From: Pseudomonas sp. GGS8
GTDB lineage: Bacteria > Pseudomonadota > Gammaproteobacteria > Pseudomonadales > Pseudomonadaceae
NCBI RefSeq assembly: GCF_024168645.1
Contig: NZ_JALJWF010000001.1
Span: forward strand, 5,521,501-5,585,500
DNA length: 64,000 nucleotides
Reading direction: 5' to 3'
A program made the position numbers and the translations under genes. Below the pieces are notes generated by a model. The model made no database searches and was not told the origin of the DNA. It saw nothing but the letters and a program-made list of their open reading frames with translations. This document shows, one piece after another, positions 19,429 to 30,298 of the stretch. Position 1 is the first letter of the stretch; every line of letters starts with the position of its first letter.

Positions 19429-22400
19429 AGCGGAGTTTCCAGAGCAGCATCGGTACGCACCCCACGCCAGTGGTTGAAACGATGGCGCAGTTTGTCGAGA
19501 TAGAGGTAAACCACCGGGGTGGTGTAAAGGGTCAGCACCTGGCTGAAGACCAGCCCGCCGATGATGGTCAGGCCCAGCGGCTGACGCATTTCCGCCCCTT
19601 CGGCCCGGCTCAGCAGCAACGGCAAGGCACCGAGGATCGCCGCCAGGGTGGTCATCAGAATCGGCCGCAGCCGTTGCAAGCAGGCGCTGCGGATCGATGC
19701 CAGCGGCTCCAGGCCCTGGTGCCGTTCCAGTTGCAGCGCCAGGTCGATCATCAGAATGGCGTTTTTCTTCACCACGCCGATCAGCAGGAACAGCCCCAGC
19801 AAGGAGATCAGGCTGAACTCACCGCCCAGCACATAGATCGACAACAACGCGCCGACCCCGGCCGATGGCAAGGTCGAAAGAATGGTCAGCGGATGAATGT
19901 AGCTTTCATACAGCACGCCCAGCACCAGGTACACCGCCACCAGCGCGCCGAGAATCATCCACGGCTGGCTCTTCTGTGCGGCGGCAAAGGCGTCAGCGGT
20001 GCCGGCCATTTTCGCGATCACGTCTTCCGGCAGGCCAACCTTGGCAATCGCCCGTTCGATGGCTGCCGAGCCCTGCTCCACCGTCACCCCTTCGGCCATG
20101 TCGAAGGCGATGCTTTCCGAAGCGAACTGGCCTTCGTGGCTGACCCGGTCGTTTTCCAGGCTGCTCTCATAGTGGGCGATGGTCGACAACGGAATTCGCG
20201 CGCCGTCGGCAGTGATCACTTTGACCTGGTTCAGGGTGACCGGGTCTTGGGCGTATTTCGGATTGACCTCCATCACCACCTGATATTGGTTGAGGCTGTC
20301 GTAGATCGTCGAAATCTGCCGCTGGCTATAGGCGTTGTTCAGCACCGCCGTGACCATGTTCATGTCCACGCCCAGTCGCTTGGCCTGGTCGCGATCGACG
20401 ATCAGCGTCACTTGCTGGGCGCCACGGCCTTCGCGGGCGTCAATCGCCGTCAGCTCCGGCAGGGCCTTGAAGGCGGCCACGACTTTCGGATACCACTCGC
20501 GTAACGCGCCGAGATCGCCACTTTGCAGGATGTAGGAAAACTGCGAGGTGGTTTGCTCGCGACCGCCGCCGAATTGCAGGTCCTGGTCGGCCATCAGCAT
20601 CAATTGCGCACCAGGCACCTTGGGCATTTCCTTGCGCAAACGCTCAATGACTTTCTGCGCGGACAGGTTGCGCTCCTTGATCGGCTTGAGCCGCACCAGC
20701 ATGAACGCGTTATTGGTGCCGTTGTTGCCACCGATGAACCCGGCGACGCTTTGCACCGCCTCGTCCTTGAGCACCGCGCGGCGGAAGGTTTCCATCTTCG
20801 GCTGCATCACGCTGAACGACAGGCCATTATCGCCACGCACGAAACCGATCAGCTGGCCGGTGTCTTGCTGAGGAAGAAAGGTTTTAGGAACAACAACATA
20901 CAGCGCGATATTCACGCCAATTGTCAAAAACAGACTGAGCAAGGTCAGTCGGCGATGACGCAGCACCCAGTCGAGGCTGGTGGCGTATTTGCCGACCATC
21001 CACTCGTTGGCCCGCTGGCTCCAGCGTTGCAGGCGGTTTTCCTGCCCTGGCGTATGCGGTTTGAGCCAGCGCGCGCAGAGCATCGGCGTCAGCGTCAGGG
21101 ACACCAGCAACGACACCACGATGGCCGCCGCCAGGGTGATGGAAAACTCGCGAAACAGGCTTTCGATGATCCCGCCCATGAACAGGATCGACAGAAACAC
21201 CGCCACCAGCGAGACGTTCATCGACAGCAGCGTGAAGCCAACTTCCTGCGCCCCGAGGTACGCGGCCTTCATCGGCGGCACGCCCTTGTCGATGTGCCGG
21301 GAAATGTTCTCCAGCACCACGATGGCGTCGTCCACCACCAGCCCGGTGGCCAGGATCAGCGCCATCAGCGACAGGTTGTTCAGGGAAAACCCGTAGACGT
21401 ACATCACCGCAAACGTGCCCACCAGCGACACCGGCACCGCCAGGGTCGGAATCAGCGAGGCGCGCAAGTTACCGAGGAACAGGAACACCACCAGAATCAC
21501 CAGCGCCACGGCGATCAACAGGGTCATTTCCGCTTCGTGCAGGGTGGCTTTGATCACCGGCGAACGGTCCATCGCCAGGTTCAGCTTGACGCTGGCCGGC
21601 AGCACCGCCTGCAATGCCGGCAACTGCGCCTTGATCTCGTTGACCGTCTCGATGATGTTGGCGCCAGCCTGGCGGTTGATTACCAGCAATACCGCCGCGT
21701 CGTTGTTAAAGAACCCGCTGTTGTAGCGGTCCTCGACGCCGTCGCTGACCTTGGCCACATCCTTCAGGCGCAGGGCCGCGCCGTCTGCGTAGTGAATGAT
21801 CAGCGATTCGTAATCCTTGGCTTTTTCCAGTTGGTCGTTGGCCTGCACCTGCCACAGCCGCTGGCTGTCTTCGACCGAACCTTTGGGTCGACGCACGTTG
21901 GCGTTGGCGATGGTGGTGCGCACATCGTCCAGTGCCACGCCGTACTGGTTAAGTGCCTGGGGTTCGAGCTCGATGCGCACTGCCGGCAACGAGCTGCCGC
22001 CGATCTGCACCTCACCCACCCCCTGCACCTGGGACAGGCTCTGGGACAGAATGGTCGAGGCCAAATCGTAGAGCTGGCCCTTTTCCAGCACATCCGAGGT
22101 CAGCGACAGCACCATGATCGGCGCCTGGGACGGGTTGACCTTCTTGTAGGTCGGCATGCTGCGCATCCCGCTGGGCAGCAAATTGCGTGAGGCGTTGATT
22201 GCCGCCTGGACTTCCCGCGCCGCGCCGTTGATGTCGCGGTCCAGGTCGAACTGCAGAATCACCCGGGTCGAGCCTTGGCTGGAACGGCTGCTCATGGTGT
22301 TGACCCCGGCGATGGTACCGAAGGAACGCTCCAGCGGCGTGGCCACGGTTGAGGCCATGACCTCCGGGCTCGCGCCGGGCAGACTGGCCTGAACCACGAT

Positions 22401-22532
22401 CACCGGGAAATCCATCTGCGGCAATGGTGATACCGGCAACAGGCCAAAGCTCACGCCGCCCAGCAACATGATCGCCAGGCTCAGCAACATCGTCGCGACC
22501 GGGCGCTTGATGAAAGGTCCGGACAGGTTCAT
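19425..22532 (-). CDS. muxC: RND efflux transporter subunit MuxC
   Basis: 1035 residues with the RND layout of twelve membrane helices and two large periplasmic loops. The proton-relay Asp pair in helix 4 is visible in [19 protein letters not shown]. The N terminus ([19 protein letters not shown]) is the family hallmark. It overlaps muxB and opmB by 4 bases each. The system has two different RND pumps that probably form a heterotrimer. As in MdtABC, MuxB and MuxC are similar in length but not interchangeable. In known MdtBC one subunit drives proton flow and the other binds substrate; which does which here is not deduced. Confidence 0.93.
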   Translation of the reverse strand: MNLSGPFIKRPVATMLLSLAIMLLGGVSFGLLPVSPLPQMDFPVIVVQASLPGASPEVMASTVATPLERSFGTIAGVNTMSSRSSQGSTRVILQFDLDRDINGAAREVQAAINASRNLLPSGMRSMPTYKKVNPSQAPIMVLSLTSDVLEKGQLYDLASTILSQSLSQVQGVGEVQIGGSSLPAVRIELEPQALNQYGVALDDVRTTIANANVRRPKGSVEDSQRLWQVQANDQLEKAKDYESLIIHYADGAALRLKDVAKVSDGVEDRYNSGFFNNDAAVLLVINRQAGANIIETVNEIKAQLPALQAVLPASVKLNLAMDRSPVIKATLHEAEMTLLIAVALVILVVFLFLGNLRASLIPTLAVPVSLVGTFAVMYVYGFSLNNLSLMALILATGLVVDDAIVVLENISRHIDKGVPPMKAAYLGAQEVGFTLLSMNVSLVAVFLSILFMGGIIESLFREFSITLAAAIVVSLLVSLTLTPMLCARWLKPHTPGQENRLQRWSQRANEWMVGKYATSLDWVLRHRRLTLLSLFLTIGVNIALYVVVPKTFLPQQDTGQLIGFVRGDNGLSFSVMQPKMETFRRAVLKDEAVQSVAGFIGGNNGTNNAFMLVRLKPIKERNLSAQKVIERLRKEMPKVPGAQLMLMADQDLQFGGGREQTTSQFSYILQSGDLGALREWYPKVVAAFKALPELTAIDAREGRGAQQVTLIVDRDQAKRLGVDMNMVTAVLNNAYSQRQISTIYDSLNQYQVVMEVNPKYAQDPVTLNQVKVITADGARIPLSTIAHYESSLENDRVSHEGQFASESIAFDMAEGVTVEQGSAAIERAIAKVGLPEDVIAKMAGTADAFAAAQKSQPWMILGALVAVYLVLGVLYESYIHPLTILSTLPSAGVGALLSIYVLGGEFSLISLLGLFLLIGVVKKNAILMIDLALQLERHQGLEPLASIRSACLQRLRPILMTTLAAILGALPLLLSRAEGAEMRQPLGLTIIGGLVFSQVLTLYTTPVVYLYLDKLRHRFNHWRGVRTDAALETPL

Positions 22533-25500
22533 GGCTGCTCTACCGGGTCCACTGACTCGGACTTACGGCCCCAGCGCCGCCCGAGGCGATCGAAGTACAA
22601 GTAGATAACGGGCGTGGTGAACAGCGTCAGCACCTGACTCACCAGCAAGCCGCCGACCATCACCAGACCCAAAGGCTGGCGCAATTCCGCGCCGGAACCG
22701 GTGGCGAGCATCAGTGGCACCGCGCCGAACAACGCCGCCAGGGTAGTCATCAGAATCGGCCGGAAGCGCAACAGCGCCGCCTGATAGATCGCGGCTTGCG
22801 GGTCCATGCCCTGATGACGTTCAGCTTCAAGGGCGAAGTCGATCATCATGATCGCGTTCTTTTTCACGATACCGATCAGCAAGATGATGCCGATGATCGC
22901 AATCATGCCCAGGTCATTGCCGCTCAACAGCAACGCCAGCAAGGCGCCGACCGCCGCCGAGGGCAAGGTCGAGAGAATGGTGATCGGGTGAATGTAGCTC
23001 TCGTAGAGCACGCCGAGCACGATGTACATGGTCACCACCGCCGCCAGAATCAGCAGCAAGGTGCTCGACAGCGACGCCTGGAACGCTTCGGCCGCGCCCT
23101 GGAACTGGGTCTGCACGCCAATCGGCATGCCGATGTCTTTCTGAACCTGATCGATGATCTGCACCGCCTGCCCCAACGCCACGCCGGGCGCCAGGTTGAA
23201 CGACATCATCACCGCCGGGAACTGGCCAATGTGGGTGATTGCCAGTTGCGCCTGACGCTCCTCGACATGCGCCAGACTGGACAAACGGACCTGGCCGCCA
23301 GCGGTGGTCTTGACGTGAATCTGGTTCAGCGCTTCGGGGCCGATCTTCTCGCCGGACTGCGATTGCAGCACCACGCGGTATTGGCTGGCCTGGGTGTAAA
23401 TGGTGGAAATCTGCCGCTGACCGAAGGCGTCATACAGCGCGTCGGTGATGTTCGACACGGACACGCCGACCCGCAACGCCGCATCGCGGTCGATCACCAG
23501 ATAAACCTGCAAACCCTTGTCCTGCAAATCGCTGGCGACGTCGGTCAGCTCCGGGCGTTGCGCCAGGGCTTCGACCAGACGCCCGCTCCACAGGCTGAGC
23601 AATTCGGCATCTGGCGACGACATGCTGAACTGGTACTGCGTACGGCTGACCCGATCTTCGATGGTCAGGTCCTGCACCGGCTGCATGAACAGGCGAATGC
23701 CGACCAGCTTGTTCAGCTCCGGTTGCAAGCGGGCAATGACTTGGGTGGCACTCAGGTTGCGATTGCTGTGGGCTTTGAGGTTGATCAGCAGGCGACCGCT
23801 ATTGAGCGTCGAGTTATCACCGTCGACCCCGATGTAGGACGACAGGCTCTCGACCGCAGGGTCAGCCAGAATCACCTTGGCCAGTTGCTGCTGGCGCTCG
23901 CTCATCGCAGCGAAGGAAATCGACTGCGGCGCCTCGGAAATGCCCTGGATCACGCCGGTGTCCTGTACCGGGAAGAACCCCTTGGGCACCACCATGTACA
24001 GGAATACGGTCAATGCCAAGGTGCCGATGGCCACCAGTAAAGTCAGCGGTTGATGCTTGAGCACCCAGTGCAACTTGCGCCCGTAGGCGGCGATCATCCA
24101 GTCGATGGTCGCGCCACTGGAGCGGTAGAACCAGCCCTGATCTTTTTCCTTGGGCTCACGTTTGAGCAGCCGCGCGCACATCATCGGCGTCAGGGTCAGG
24201 GACACCACCAGCGAAATCAGGATCGCCACCGCCAACGTGATCGCGAACTCGCGGAACAAGCGCCCCACCACGTCGGCCATGAACAGCAACGGGATCAGCA
24301 CCGCGATCAACGACAGCGTCAGGGAAATCAGGGTGAAGCCGATCTGCTTGGCGCCCTTGAGTGCCGCTTGCAGCGGGCTGTCACCCTCCTCGATGAAGCG
24401 GGAAATGTTCTCCAGCATGACGATCGCATCGTCCACCACGAAACCGGTGGCGATGGTCAGCGCCATCAGGGTCAGGTTGTTGACCGAAAACCCGGCGAGG
24501 TACATCACGCCGAAGGTGCCGATCAACGACAGCGGCACCGCCACCGACGGAATGATCGTGGCGCTGGCCCGCCGCAAGAACAGGAACGTGACCATCACCA
24601 CCAGGGCGATGGCGATCAGCAGTTCGTGTTGCACGTCGGTGACGGAGGCGCGGATGGTCTGGGTGCGGTCAGTGAGCACCGTGACGTCGAGGCCGGCCGG
24701 CAAGTTGTCGGTGATACTTGGCAGCAAGGCCTTGATCCGGTCGACCACCTCGATGACGTTGGCGCCAGGCTGACGCTGGATGTTCAACAGCACGGCCTGG
24801 TTTTCATTGGCCCAGGCGGCGAGGCGTTCGTTCTCGGCGCCGTCGACAATTTCCGCCACGTCCTTGAGCCGCAACGGCGCGCCTTTGCTGTAGGCCAGAA
24901 TCAGGTTGGCGTAGTCCTGGGGTGACGTCAGCTGGTCGTTGGCGTCGAGCATCGACACCCGGGTCGGGCCGTCGAAGTTGCCCTTGGGCTGATTGACGTT
25001 GGAGGCACCGATCAAAGTGCGCACGTCCGACAGGTTCAGGCCGTTAGCCGCCAGGGCCTCGGGGTTGACCTTGATCCGCACCGCCTGACGCTGACCGCCG
25101 GCAATGCTGACCATACCGACACCGCTGATCTGCGCAATTTTCTGCGCCATGCGCGTGTCGACCAAGTCATTGAGCTTGGGCAACAGCATGGTTTTAGAGG
25201 TGATGGCCAGGGTCAGCACCGGGGTATCTGCCGGGTTGACCTTGTTGTACACCGGCGGCGCCGGCAAATCCTTGGGCAGCAAATTGGTCGCGGCGTTGAT
25301 CGCCGCCTGCACTTGCTGCTCGGCGACGTCCATGTTGATATCGAGGCTGAACCGCAGGGTCAGCACCGAAGCGCCGCCGGAACTGGTCGACGCCATCTGG
25401 GTCAGGCCGGGCATCTGCCCGAACTGACGCTCCAGCGGCGCAGTCACGGCGCTGGTCATGACATCCGGGCTGGCGCCGGGATAGAGCGTCATGACGCGGA

Positions 25501-25633
25501 TGGTCGGGTAATCGACTTGGGGCAATGCCGACACCGGCAGCAGCCGATAAGCGATCACGCCGGCCAGAATAATGGCCAACATGCTCAGTGTCGTGGCGAC
25601 CGGGCGAAGAATGAACAGCCGCGAGATGTTCAT
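22529..25633 (-). CDS. muxB: RND efflux transporter subunit MuxB
   Basis: 1034 residues, RND superfamily. The start [20 protein letters not shown], the LPQVDYPTI segment after helix 1 and the TM4 motif [18 protein letters not shown] are diagnostic. Two periplasmic pore domains and twelve membrane helices are recognisable. It is the second gene of the operon, and its start overlaps the muxA stop by 4 bases (ATGA). It is expected to assemble with MuxC as the inner-membrane pump, fed by MuxA and emptied through OpmB. The order (adaptor, pump, pump, channel) fits MuxABC-OpmB. Confidence 0.93.
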   Translation of the reverse strand: MNISRLFILRPVATTLSMLAIILAGVIAYRLLPVSALPQVDYPTIRVMTLYPGASPDVMTSAVTAPLERQFGQMPGLTQMASTSSGGASVLTLRFSLDINMDVAEQQVQAAINAATNLLPKDLPAPPVYNKVNPADTPVLTLAITSKTMLLPKLNDLVDTRMAQKIAQISGVGMVSIAGGQRQAVRIKVNPEALAANGLNLSDVRTLIGASNVNQPKGNFDGPTRVSMLDANDQLTSPQDYANLILAYSKGAPLRLKDVAEIVDGAENERLAAWANENQAVLLNIQRQPGANVIEVVDRIKALLPSITDNLPAGLDVTVLTDRTQTIRASVTDVQHELLIAIALVVMVTFLFLRRASATIIPSVAVPLSLIGTFGVMYLAGFSVNNLTLMALTIATGFVVDDAIVMLENISRFIEEGDSPLQAALKGAKQIGFTLISLTLSLIAVLIPLLFMADVVGRLFREFAITLAVAILISLVVSLTLTPMMCARLLKREPKEKDQGWFYRSSGATIDWMIAAYGRKLHWVLKHQPLTLLVAIGTLALTVFLYMVVPKGFFPVQDTGVIQGISEAPQSISFAAMSERQQQLAKVILADPAVESLSSYIGVDGDNSTLNSGRLLINLKAHSNRNLSATQVIARLQPELNKLVGIRLFMQPVQDLTIEDRVSRTQYQFSMSSPDAELLSLWSGRLVEALAQRPELTDVASDLQDKGLQVYLVIDRDAALRVGVSVSNITDALYDAFGQRQISTIYTQASQYRVVLQSQSGEKIGPEALNQIHVKTTAGGQVRLSSLAHVEERQAQLAITHIGQFPAVMMSFNLAPGVALGQAVQIIDQVQKDIGMPIGVQTQFQGAAEAFQASLSSTLLLILAAVVTMYIVLGVLYESYIHPITILSTLPSAAVGALLALLLSGNDLGMIAIIGIILLIGIVKKNAIMMIDFALEAERHQGMDPQAAIYQAALLRFRPILMTTLAALFGAVPLMLATGSGAELRQPLGLVMVGGLLVSQVLTLFTTPVIYLYFDRLGRRWGRKSESVDPVEQP

Positions 25634-26946
25634 GCGCCGCCCTTTTTCGCCTTGTCGGTGGCCGCCGGCTCAACCGGGGTCGCCGCCGATTTGCCTTGCA
25701 GGTGTTCGGTCGGGGTGGTCGGTACATCCTTGCTGTCGTTGACCACTTCCACTTCGCTGCCGTCCTTCAGGCGGTCGGTGCCCTCCAGCACCACCCGATC
25801 GCCGACGGCCAGGCCTTCGGTAATCACGGTGTTTTCACCGTCACTGGCGCCGACTTTCAACGGACGGATCACGACCTTTTTGTCGCCATCCAGCGCATAC
25901 ACGAACGTACCGTTGGTGCCGAACTGAATCGCCGCCGAGGGCGCCAGCAGCACGTTTTTAAGCGTGTCGGCCAACAGGTGCACGTTGACGAACTGATTCG
26001 GGAACAACGCTTGATCGCGGTTCTCGTAGCGAGCCTTGAATTTCAGGGTGCCGGTGGTGACGTCAATCTGGTTATCGAGGCTCTGCAGCACGCCGGTGGC
26101 CTGCAACTGGGTGTCACCGCGGTCCCAGGCTTCGGCGGGCAATTTGGCGCCGGTGCGATAACGGGCCAGCACGGTGTCCAGGCTATTTTCCGGCAAGGTG
26201 AACGCCACGCTGATCGGTTGGGTCTGGGTGATGATCACCAGCGCCGTGGTGTCGTTGGCCGCCACGAGGTTGCCGACGTCCAGTTGACGCAAGCCCAGGC
26301 GCCCGGCAATTGGGGCGCGGATCTTGGTGAATTCGAGATTGAGCTTGGCGTCGTTGACCGCCGCCTGATTGGTCTTGACCGTGCCCTGATACTGGCCCAC
26401 CAAGGCTTCGGCGGTGTCCAGGGTTTGCTTGGCGATACTGTCTTCGCGGTACAGGCCACGATAGCGCTCGACGTCGACCTGGGCGTTTTTCAGTTGCGCC
26501 TGATTCTGCAGCAAGGTGCCTTCGGCCTGGAGCAAGGCATTCTGGTATGGACGCGGGTCGATCTCGGCCAGCAGATCACCCGCCTTGACCATTTGCCCTT
26601 CTTCGAAATAGACCTTGACCAGTTCGCCACCGACGCGGCTGCGCACATTGATGGTATTGAGTGCCGTGACCGTGCCCAGAGCCTTGTAATACAGCGGGAA
26701 ATCACCTTTGACCACCGGCGCCACGCGCACCGGAACCGGCCCTGTCGCCCCGCCGAACCCCGGACGCATAGCCCCCGACCGACCGGTATGCCCGGCGACG
26801 GCTTTCTGCCCTGCGCCCTCCTTCGTGCTGCTGCCTGCGGGCCAGAACTTCCAGCACAGGCCGGCGATGACCAACAGGACAAGCAGGCCGAACAGCCAGC
26901 GACGAGGATTACGGGAAGCGGAGGATTGCATGGAATGATCAACCAT
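25630..26946 (-). CDS. muxA: Periplasmic adaptor of the MuxABC-OpmB efflux system
   Basis: 438 residues of the membrane-fusion-protein family. An N-terminal membrane anchor ([19 protein letters not shown]) is followed by the barrel-sandwich/lipoyl halves ([25 protein letters not shown] and [18 protein letters not shown]), the alpha-hairpin between them and a beta-barrel region. The last 40 residues are low-complexity, rich in Pro, Thr and Lys. Two in-frame ATGs are possible (26946 and 26931) and neither has a clear ribosome-binding site. First gene of the operon. Three TTACC repeats at 11-base steps lie 69 bases upstream and resemble a response-regulator box. Confidence 0.92.
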   Translation of the reverse strand: MVDHSMQSSASRNPRRWLFGLLVLLVIAGLCWKFWPAGSSTKEGAGQKAVAGHTGRSGAMRPGFGGATGPVPVRVAPVVKGDFPLYYKALGTVTALNTINVRSRVGGELVKVYFEEGQMVKAGDLLAEIDPRPYQNALLQAEGTLLQNQAQLKNAQVDVERYRGLYREDSIAKQTLDTAEALVGQYQGTVKTNQAAVNDAKLNLEFTKIRAPIAGRLGLRQLDVGNLVAANDTTALVIITQTQPISVAFTLPENSLDTVLARYRTGAKLPAEAWDRGDTQLQATGVLQSLDNQIDVTTGTLKFKARYENRDQALFPNQFVNVHLLADTLKNVLLAPSAAIQFGTNGTFVYALDGDKKVVIRPLKVGASDGENTVITEGLAVGDRVVLEGTDRLKDGSEVEVVNDSKDVPTTPTEHLQGKSAATPVEPAATDKAKKGGA

Positions 26947-27014
26947 TGGGCGCGTGCGCTTTTTTCTACGGGAGGCTGAACGATAAGCACTGGCGGGTAT
27001 TTAGCAAAGCGCCT

Positions 27015-27041
27015 TTACCGGCAATTTACCTTTGGCTTACC
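27015..27041 (-). promoter_or_regulatory. Three GGTAA repeats at 11-base steps, CpxR-like box before muxA
   Basis: On the minus strand GGTAA occurs at 27041-27037, 27030-27026 and 27019-27015, each exactly 11 bases from the next. Two of them read GTAAA, and the spacing resembles the Cpx box (GTAAA, about 5-6 bases, GTAAA). It sits 69 bases before the muxA ATG. P. aeruginosa CpxR is known to influence RND pump expression. Binding here is inferred. Confidence 0.5.
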
Positions 27042-27060
27042 TAACAGGAAGTTAGGGGCT

Positions 27061-27108
27061 GTTCTCAATCCAGTTTTCCTCGGCACAGCGGCAAAACAGA
27101 TTGAGAAC
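27061..27108. promoter_or_regulatory. Long perfect inverted repeat in the muxA-tpx gap
   Basis: GTTCTCAATC (27061-27070) and GATTGAGAAC (27099-27108) are perfect inverted 10-mers, with an inner GTTTT/AAAAC pair. It could be an operator or a hairpin. No T-run follows on either strand, so it is not an obvious terminator. Confidence 0.4.
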
Positions 27109-27137
27109 GCCCTTTAAGACACTGAAGCACAAATGAA

Positions 27138-27163
27138 AACGGCCTGGACAGGGCCAGGCCGTT
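27138..27163 (-). terminator. Intrinsic terminator of tpx
   Basis: AACGGCCTGG (27138-27147) pairs perfectly with CCAGGCCGTT (27154-27163) across a 6-base loop. On the minus strand the stem is followed by TTTTC. It lies about 20 bases past the tpx stop codon. Confidence 0.8.
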
Positions 27164-27182
27164 AACAATTGTAAAACTTTGC

Positions 27183-27695
27183 TTATTTCAGAACGGCGAG
27201 TGCTGCTTCGTAATTCGGTTCTTCAGCAATTTCCTTGACCAGTTCGCTGTGCAGGACCTTGTCGTTTTCGTCCAGAACCACGACGGCGCGGGCGGTCAGG
27301 CCTTTGAGTGGACCATCGGCAATCGCCACGCCGTAGTTCTCGATGAACTCGGCACCGCGCAGGGTCGACAGGTTCTGCACGTTTTCCAGGCCTTCGGCGC
27401 CGCAGAAGCGGGCTTGAGCGAACGGCAGGTCAGCGGAGATGCACAGCACCACGGTGTTGGCCACGTCATTGGCCACGTCATTGGCCTGGGCGTTGAACTT
27501 GCGCACGGAGGTGGCGCAGGTCGGGGTGTCGATGCTTGGGAAGATGTTCAACACTTTGCGCTTGCCGGCGAAGCTCGCCAGGGTCACGTCGGACAGATTG
27601 CCGGCAACCAGGGAAAAGGCTGGCGCCTTGGAACCGGCTTGTGGCAATTGGCCGTTGACTTGAACCGGGTTGCCTTTAAGAGTGACTTGAGCCAT
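27183..27695 (-). CDS. tpx: Thiol peroxidase, with a 4-residue duplication
   Basis: 170 residues from the ATG at 27695. The atypical 2-Cys peroxiredoxin Tpx reduces hydrogen and alkyl peroxides with thioredoxin. The peroxidatic cysteine is C60 in [14 protein letters not shown] and the resolving cysteine is C98 in [12 protein letters not shown]. Family members are usually 165-168 long. The extra four residues come from a 12-base tandem repeat (27459-27482) that gives NDVANDVAN between C60 and C98. It stays in frame, so the protein is probably made. Single gene with its own terminator. Confidence 0.95.
   Translation of the reverse strand: MAQVTLKGNPVQVNGQLPQAGSKAPAFSLVAGNLSDVTLASFAGKRKVLNIFPSIDTPTCATSVRKFNAQANDVANDVANTVVLCISADLPFAQARFCGAEGLENVQNLSTLRGAEFIENYGVAIADGPLKGLTARAVVVLDENDKVLHSELVKEIAEEPNYEAALAVLK
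27459..27482. repeat. In-frame 12-base tandem duplication inside tpx
   Basis: GGCCACGTCATT occurs twice back to back (27459-27470 and 27471-27482), followed by a further GGCC. On the coding strand it doubles the residues DVAN. Confidence 0.95.
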
Positions 27696-28044
27696 GAACG
27701 GAGTCCTTCTGAACGTTGATGTAGAGAATTTTGACGAGGCCGAAGTTAACCACGAAATTGACTGACGACCTATGCAAAAACACAAATTGTCATGAGCCCG
27801 AGAGAGACCAGCCTCGCTCCTACAGACAGGCGTCAACCCGGCAACTGCAACCTATCGCGCGAAGGCTGCGATTTTTTGATCTTCAGCGCCCCCCAAGAGG
27901 TCAATAGAAAGAGATCGCAGCATGGGCAACGCCTGCTAGGGGGATCAGAAGGTTTGCGGCGATCTTTCTTTGGCCGCGCTGTCGATTTAGCGCACGGCCA
28001 TTCGACTAGACAGTGAGTCACTCAAAACCAGTGGAGGCAAAACC

Positions 28045-28470
28045 ATGCGATTCATGATCATTGTAAAAGCCAGCCCCGATTCCGAGGCCGGTGTGATGCC
28101 CAGCGAAGAACTGATGACCGCAATGGGCAATTACAACGAGGAACTGGCCAAGGCCGGCATCCTCATCGATTGCGACGGCCTGCAACCCAGCAGTAAAGGC
28201 GCCCGTGTGCGTTTCTCGGGTGACAAACGCACGGTAATCGACGGCCCGTTTATTGAAACCAAGGAACTGATCGCCGGCTACTGGCTGTGGCAGGTGAAGT
28301 CGAAAGAGGAAGCGATCGAGTGGGTCAAGCGCTGCCCCAACCCGATGCCGGGTACAGAGGCCGAGATCGAGATTCGCCAGGTGTTCGAGGCCGAAGATTT
28401 CGGTGCCGAGTTCACCCCGGAACTGCGTGAGCAGGAAGAGCGCGTGCGGGCACAGGCGAAGAAGCACTGA
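28045..28470 (+). CDS. YciI/DGPF-domain protein
   Basis: 141 residues with a good ribosome-binding site (GGAGG, 8 bases before the ATG). It is a ferredoxin-like alpha+beta protein of the YCII-related/DGPF family, with the N-terminal MRFMIIVKASPDSEAG and the hallmark DGPFIETKELIAGYWLW. Members are small cytoplasmic proteins, often next to ECF sigma factor genes in Pseudomonas, and the enzymatic role is unclear for most. No sigma-factor gene is adjacent here; the left neighbour is tpx (divergent) and the right is the pyocin-like fusion gene (convergent). Confidence 0.88.
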   Translation: MRFMIIVKASPDSEAGVMPSEELMTAMGNYNEELAKAGILIDCDGLQPSSKGARVRFSGDKRTVIDGPFIETKELIAGYWLWQVKSKEEAIEWVKRCPNPMPGTEAEIEIRQVFEAEDFGAEFTPELREQEERVRAQAKKH

Positions 28471-28497
28471 AGCATATCTGATACACCCATTACACCG

Positions 28498-28528
28498 TAG
28501 GAGCAGCCTTCGGCAGCTCCTACGCACA
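28498..28528. repeat. Short hairpin repeat, GTAGGAGC type
   Basis: GTAGGAGCAGCC and GGCAGCTCCTAC form an inverted pair around TTC. It is another common Pseudomonas REP type and lies 30 bases after the YciI-type gene. A related broken copy (GCTGCGAT and ATCGCAGC) occurs near 27865-27920. Confidence 0.7.
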
Positions 28529-28626
28529 CGTCTTCACGAGCAAGCCCGGAAGGTGGTGAGCTCCAGAACACGCATAGACGAGAAACATTCCTTTGTTTGG
28601 CGAGAGTGCGTTAGGACAAAGTCGCC

Positions 28627-30192
28627 TTAGGACTTCGCTTCAGCAAGGGCCATTTCGGGATATTCGCGCCGGTCTCTGAACAGGATGTAAAGCGGGTCCA
28701 GGCCAGATGCTGGCGGAAAGACGACGACATAGTCATCGAAACCAATCGCAGCCAAGTCGCTGAAGGACTCCAATACTGGCACGGGTGAAGACCGGAGGAA
28801 TCCCAGCCGATACTCGGGGGCTGGGGCCAGGGTCGAGGTAGTTTCAAAGGTCGCTGGCGCGCTCCAACTCACGATCATCGGGGCCGTCCCGTCAGCGGTG
28901 AAGCAGTAGGTTTTCAGTTGCTCATTCCAGATGGCGGCTCGCGTCCTCACCCTGGACGGCAATACGCTGCCATTCGTTGGTGTAATGGCAACCTGGAACA
29001 ACGTCTTTATTTCTCTCAGGCCTCGGGACATCGTCCCTGGCGGAACAGCGTAGGTGCCGCTACTCATCCTGAACGGAAGATCGACGTCAGCCCCCGACGC
29101 GGCCAGGCCTTGCCAATCCTGGCCCTCGATCGGCAGCAACTCATGCAAAGGAACGCTGAGCCCATACCTCCCCACTTCGGCGCGACTGGAAAAATCGAAT
29201 TGCAGCACGGCTGCGTATTGACCTTGATGGTCTTGGGCGCCCGAGGTGATCTGCCACGTAAACTCCGCCACCGCCGAGCGTATGGCTTTTTGCAGCGCGA
29301 CCCGATGGGTCTCCAAGGGTTGCGAAAGACCACCATCGAGGAAAATACCTGGTCGCGCATTGGCAAAGGCAAGCGGTGCAAACAGCAGCCCGGACGCCTG
29401 AGTCGGCCCTGTTCCCTGCTGATAACGCTGATCGACGAGTTGTGTTTGCGCGGCCACCAGCGACACTTCAGCGTCCACTTGAAAGCGGTGGAGGCGTTGA
29501 TTGATCTCATTCAAATTCGTCAGATAACCGTCGTAAGTGGCGTTGATCTGCTGGGCGATGCTTTGCCACTGCGCCTGCTCGGACCCGGCGTAGGACAGGT
29601 CGCGCCGGGCGCTGTCCTTTTTGAACTCGATGCGCATTTTCCAGAATTCGTACCGGCGGGCTGCCAGGCGCGCTTCAAGTTCAGAAGCCTCCAGAGCACG
29701 GATGTCCGCTTCACGCTCACGGATGTCCACATGTGCACCTTGCTGGTGACGCAGGTGTTTGATGCGTTGCTCGAAAAGACTGAGTGCGACTTCTGCCGCG
29801 CGCTCTGAAGCCGCCAGATCGACGGCGATTTTTTGTACGTCAGCCAGATTTTGCGCAATACGTTGCTGCGTCATCTGCGCCAAGGTCAACCGCGCTTGCG
29901 GCCTTGGCGCAACAGGTTTGGGGACAGGGACATTTTCCCCTTTGAATGCCGCACGGCCCTGTTTGTGATGCCAGTCTTTGACGTAGTACACGACCGCGAC
30001 CGATGAATTAGTGTTCGTATTGTCCTCTGGATAAAACAGCAGGTCCGCCCCTTTGGGATGATCGACGATGCGGTCGAAATGATTGATTAGCCGATCATGG
30101 TCCGCTTTTGACAAATCGACGGCCCAGATCCTGTCGACCAGCGCCTGGAATTCGGGGGCGGTGTAATCTTTGAGTGTAGTTTTAAGTTCCAT
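28627..30192 (-). CDS. Immunity domain fused to coiled coil and S-type pyocin domain
   Basis: 521 residues from the ATG at 30192, which has AAGGAAG 8 bases upstream. Residues 1-85 look like a colicin/pyocin DNase immunity protein (MELKTTLKDYTAPEFQALVD, then HPKGADLLFYP). The helix III hot spot of Im9 (Asp51, Tyr54, Tyr55) reads D, F, Y. Residues about 110-260 are Ala/Glu/Gln/Arg-rich, probably a coiled coil. The rest resembles the translocation domain of S-type pyocins and ends FDDYVVVFPPASGLDPLYILF. No nuclease domain follows. It lies 106 bases after a stand-alone immunity gene. A toxin-delivery domain carrying an immunity domain in place of a toxin is unexpected. It may be a remnant, a decoy or a partner of the pyocin. 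Confidence 0.7.
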   Translation of the reverse strand: MELKTTLKDYTAPEFQALVDRIWAVDLSKADHDRLINHFDRIVDHPKGADLLFYPEDNTNTNSSVAVVYYVKDWHHKQGRAAFKGENVPVPKPVAPRPQARLTLAQMTQQRIAQNLADVQKIAVDLAASERAAEVALSLFEQRIKHLRHQQGAHVDIREREADIRALEASELEARLAARRYEFWKMRIEFKKDSARRDLSYAGSEQAQWQSIAQQINATYDGYLTNLNEINQRLHRFQVDAEVSLVAAQTQLVDQRYQQGTGPTQASGLLFAPLAFANARPGIFLDGGLSQPLETHRVALQKAIRSAVAEFTWQITSGAQDHQGQYAAVLQFDFSSRAEVGRYGLSVPLHELLPIEGQDWQGLAASGADVDLPFRMSSGTYAVPPGTMSRGLREIKTLFQVAITPTNGSVLPSRVRTRAAIWNEQLKTYCFTADGTAPMIVSWSAPATFETTSTLAPAPEYRLGFLRSSPVPVLESFSDLAAIGFDDYVVVFPPASGLDPLYILFRDRREYPEMALAEAKS

Positions 30193-30298
30193 CTTTGGTT
30201 CTTCCTTGTTCTGGCACACAACTGCAGCCAGATAACAACATCTGCTCATAGGGTGATGAGCAGATGCGTGTGAATTGTTTGCGCTTACGTCAGTGCAG

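Noticed and set aside
20523..22190. A 555-codon frame opposite muxC, and similar long ones opposite muxB and treS
   Set aside because: Shadow frames rich in His, Gln and Arg, without motifs or ribosome-binding sites.
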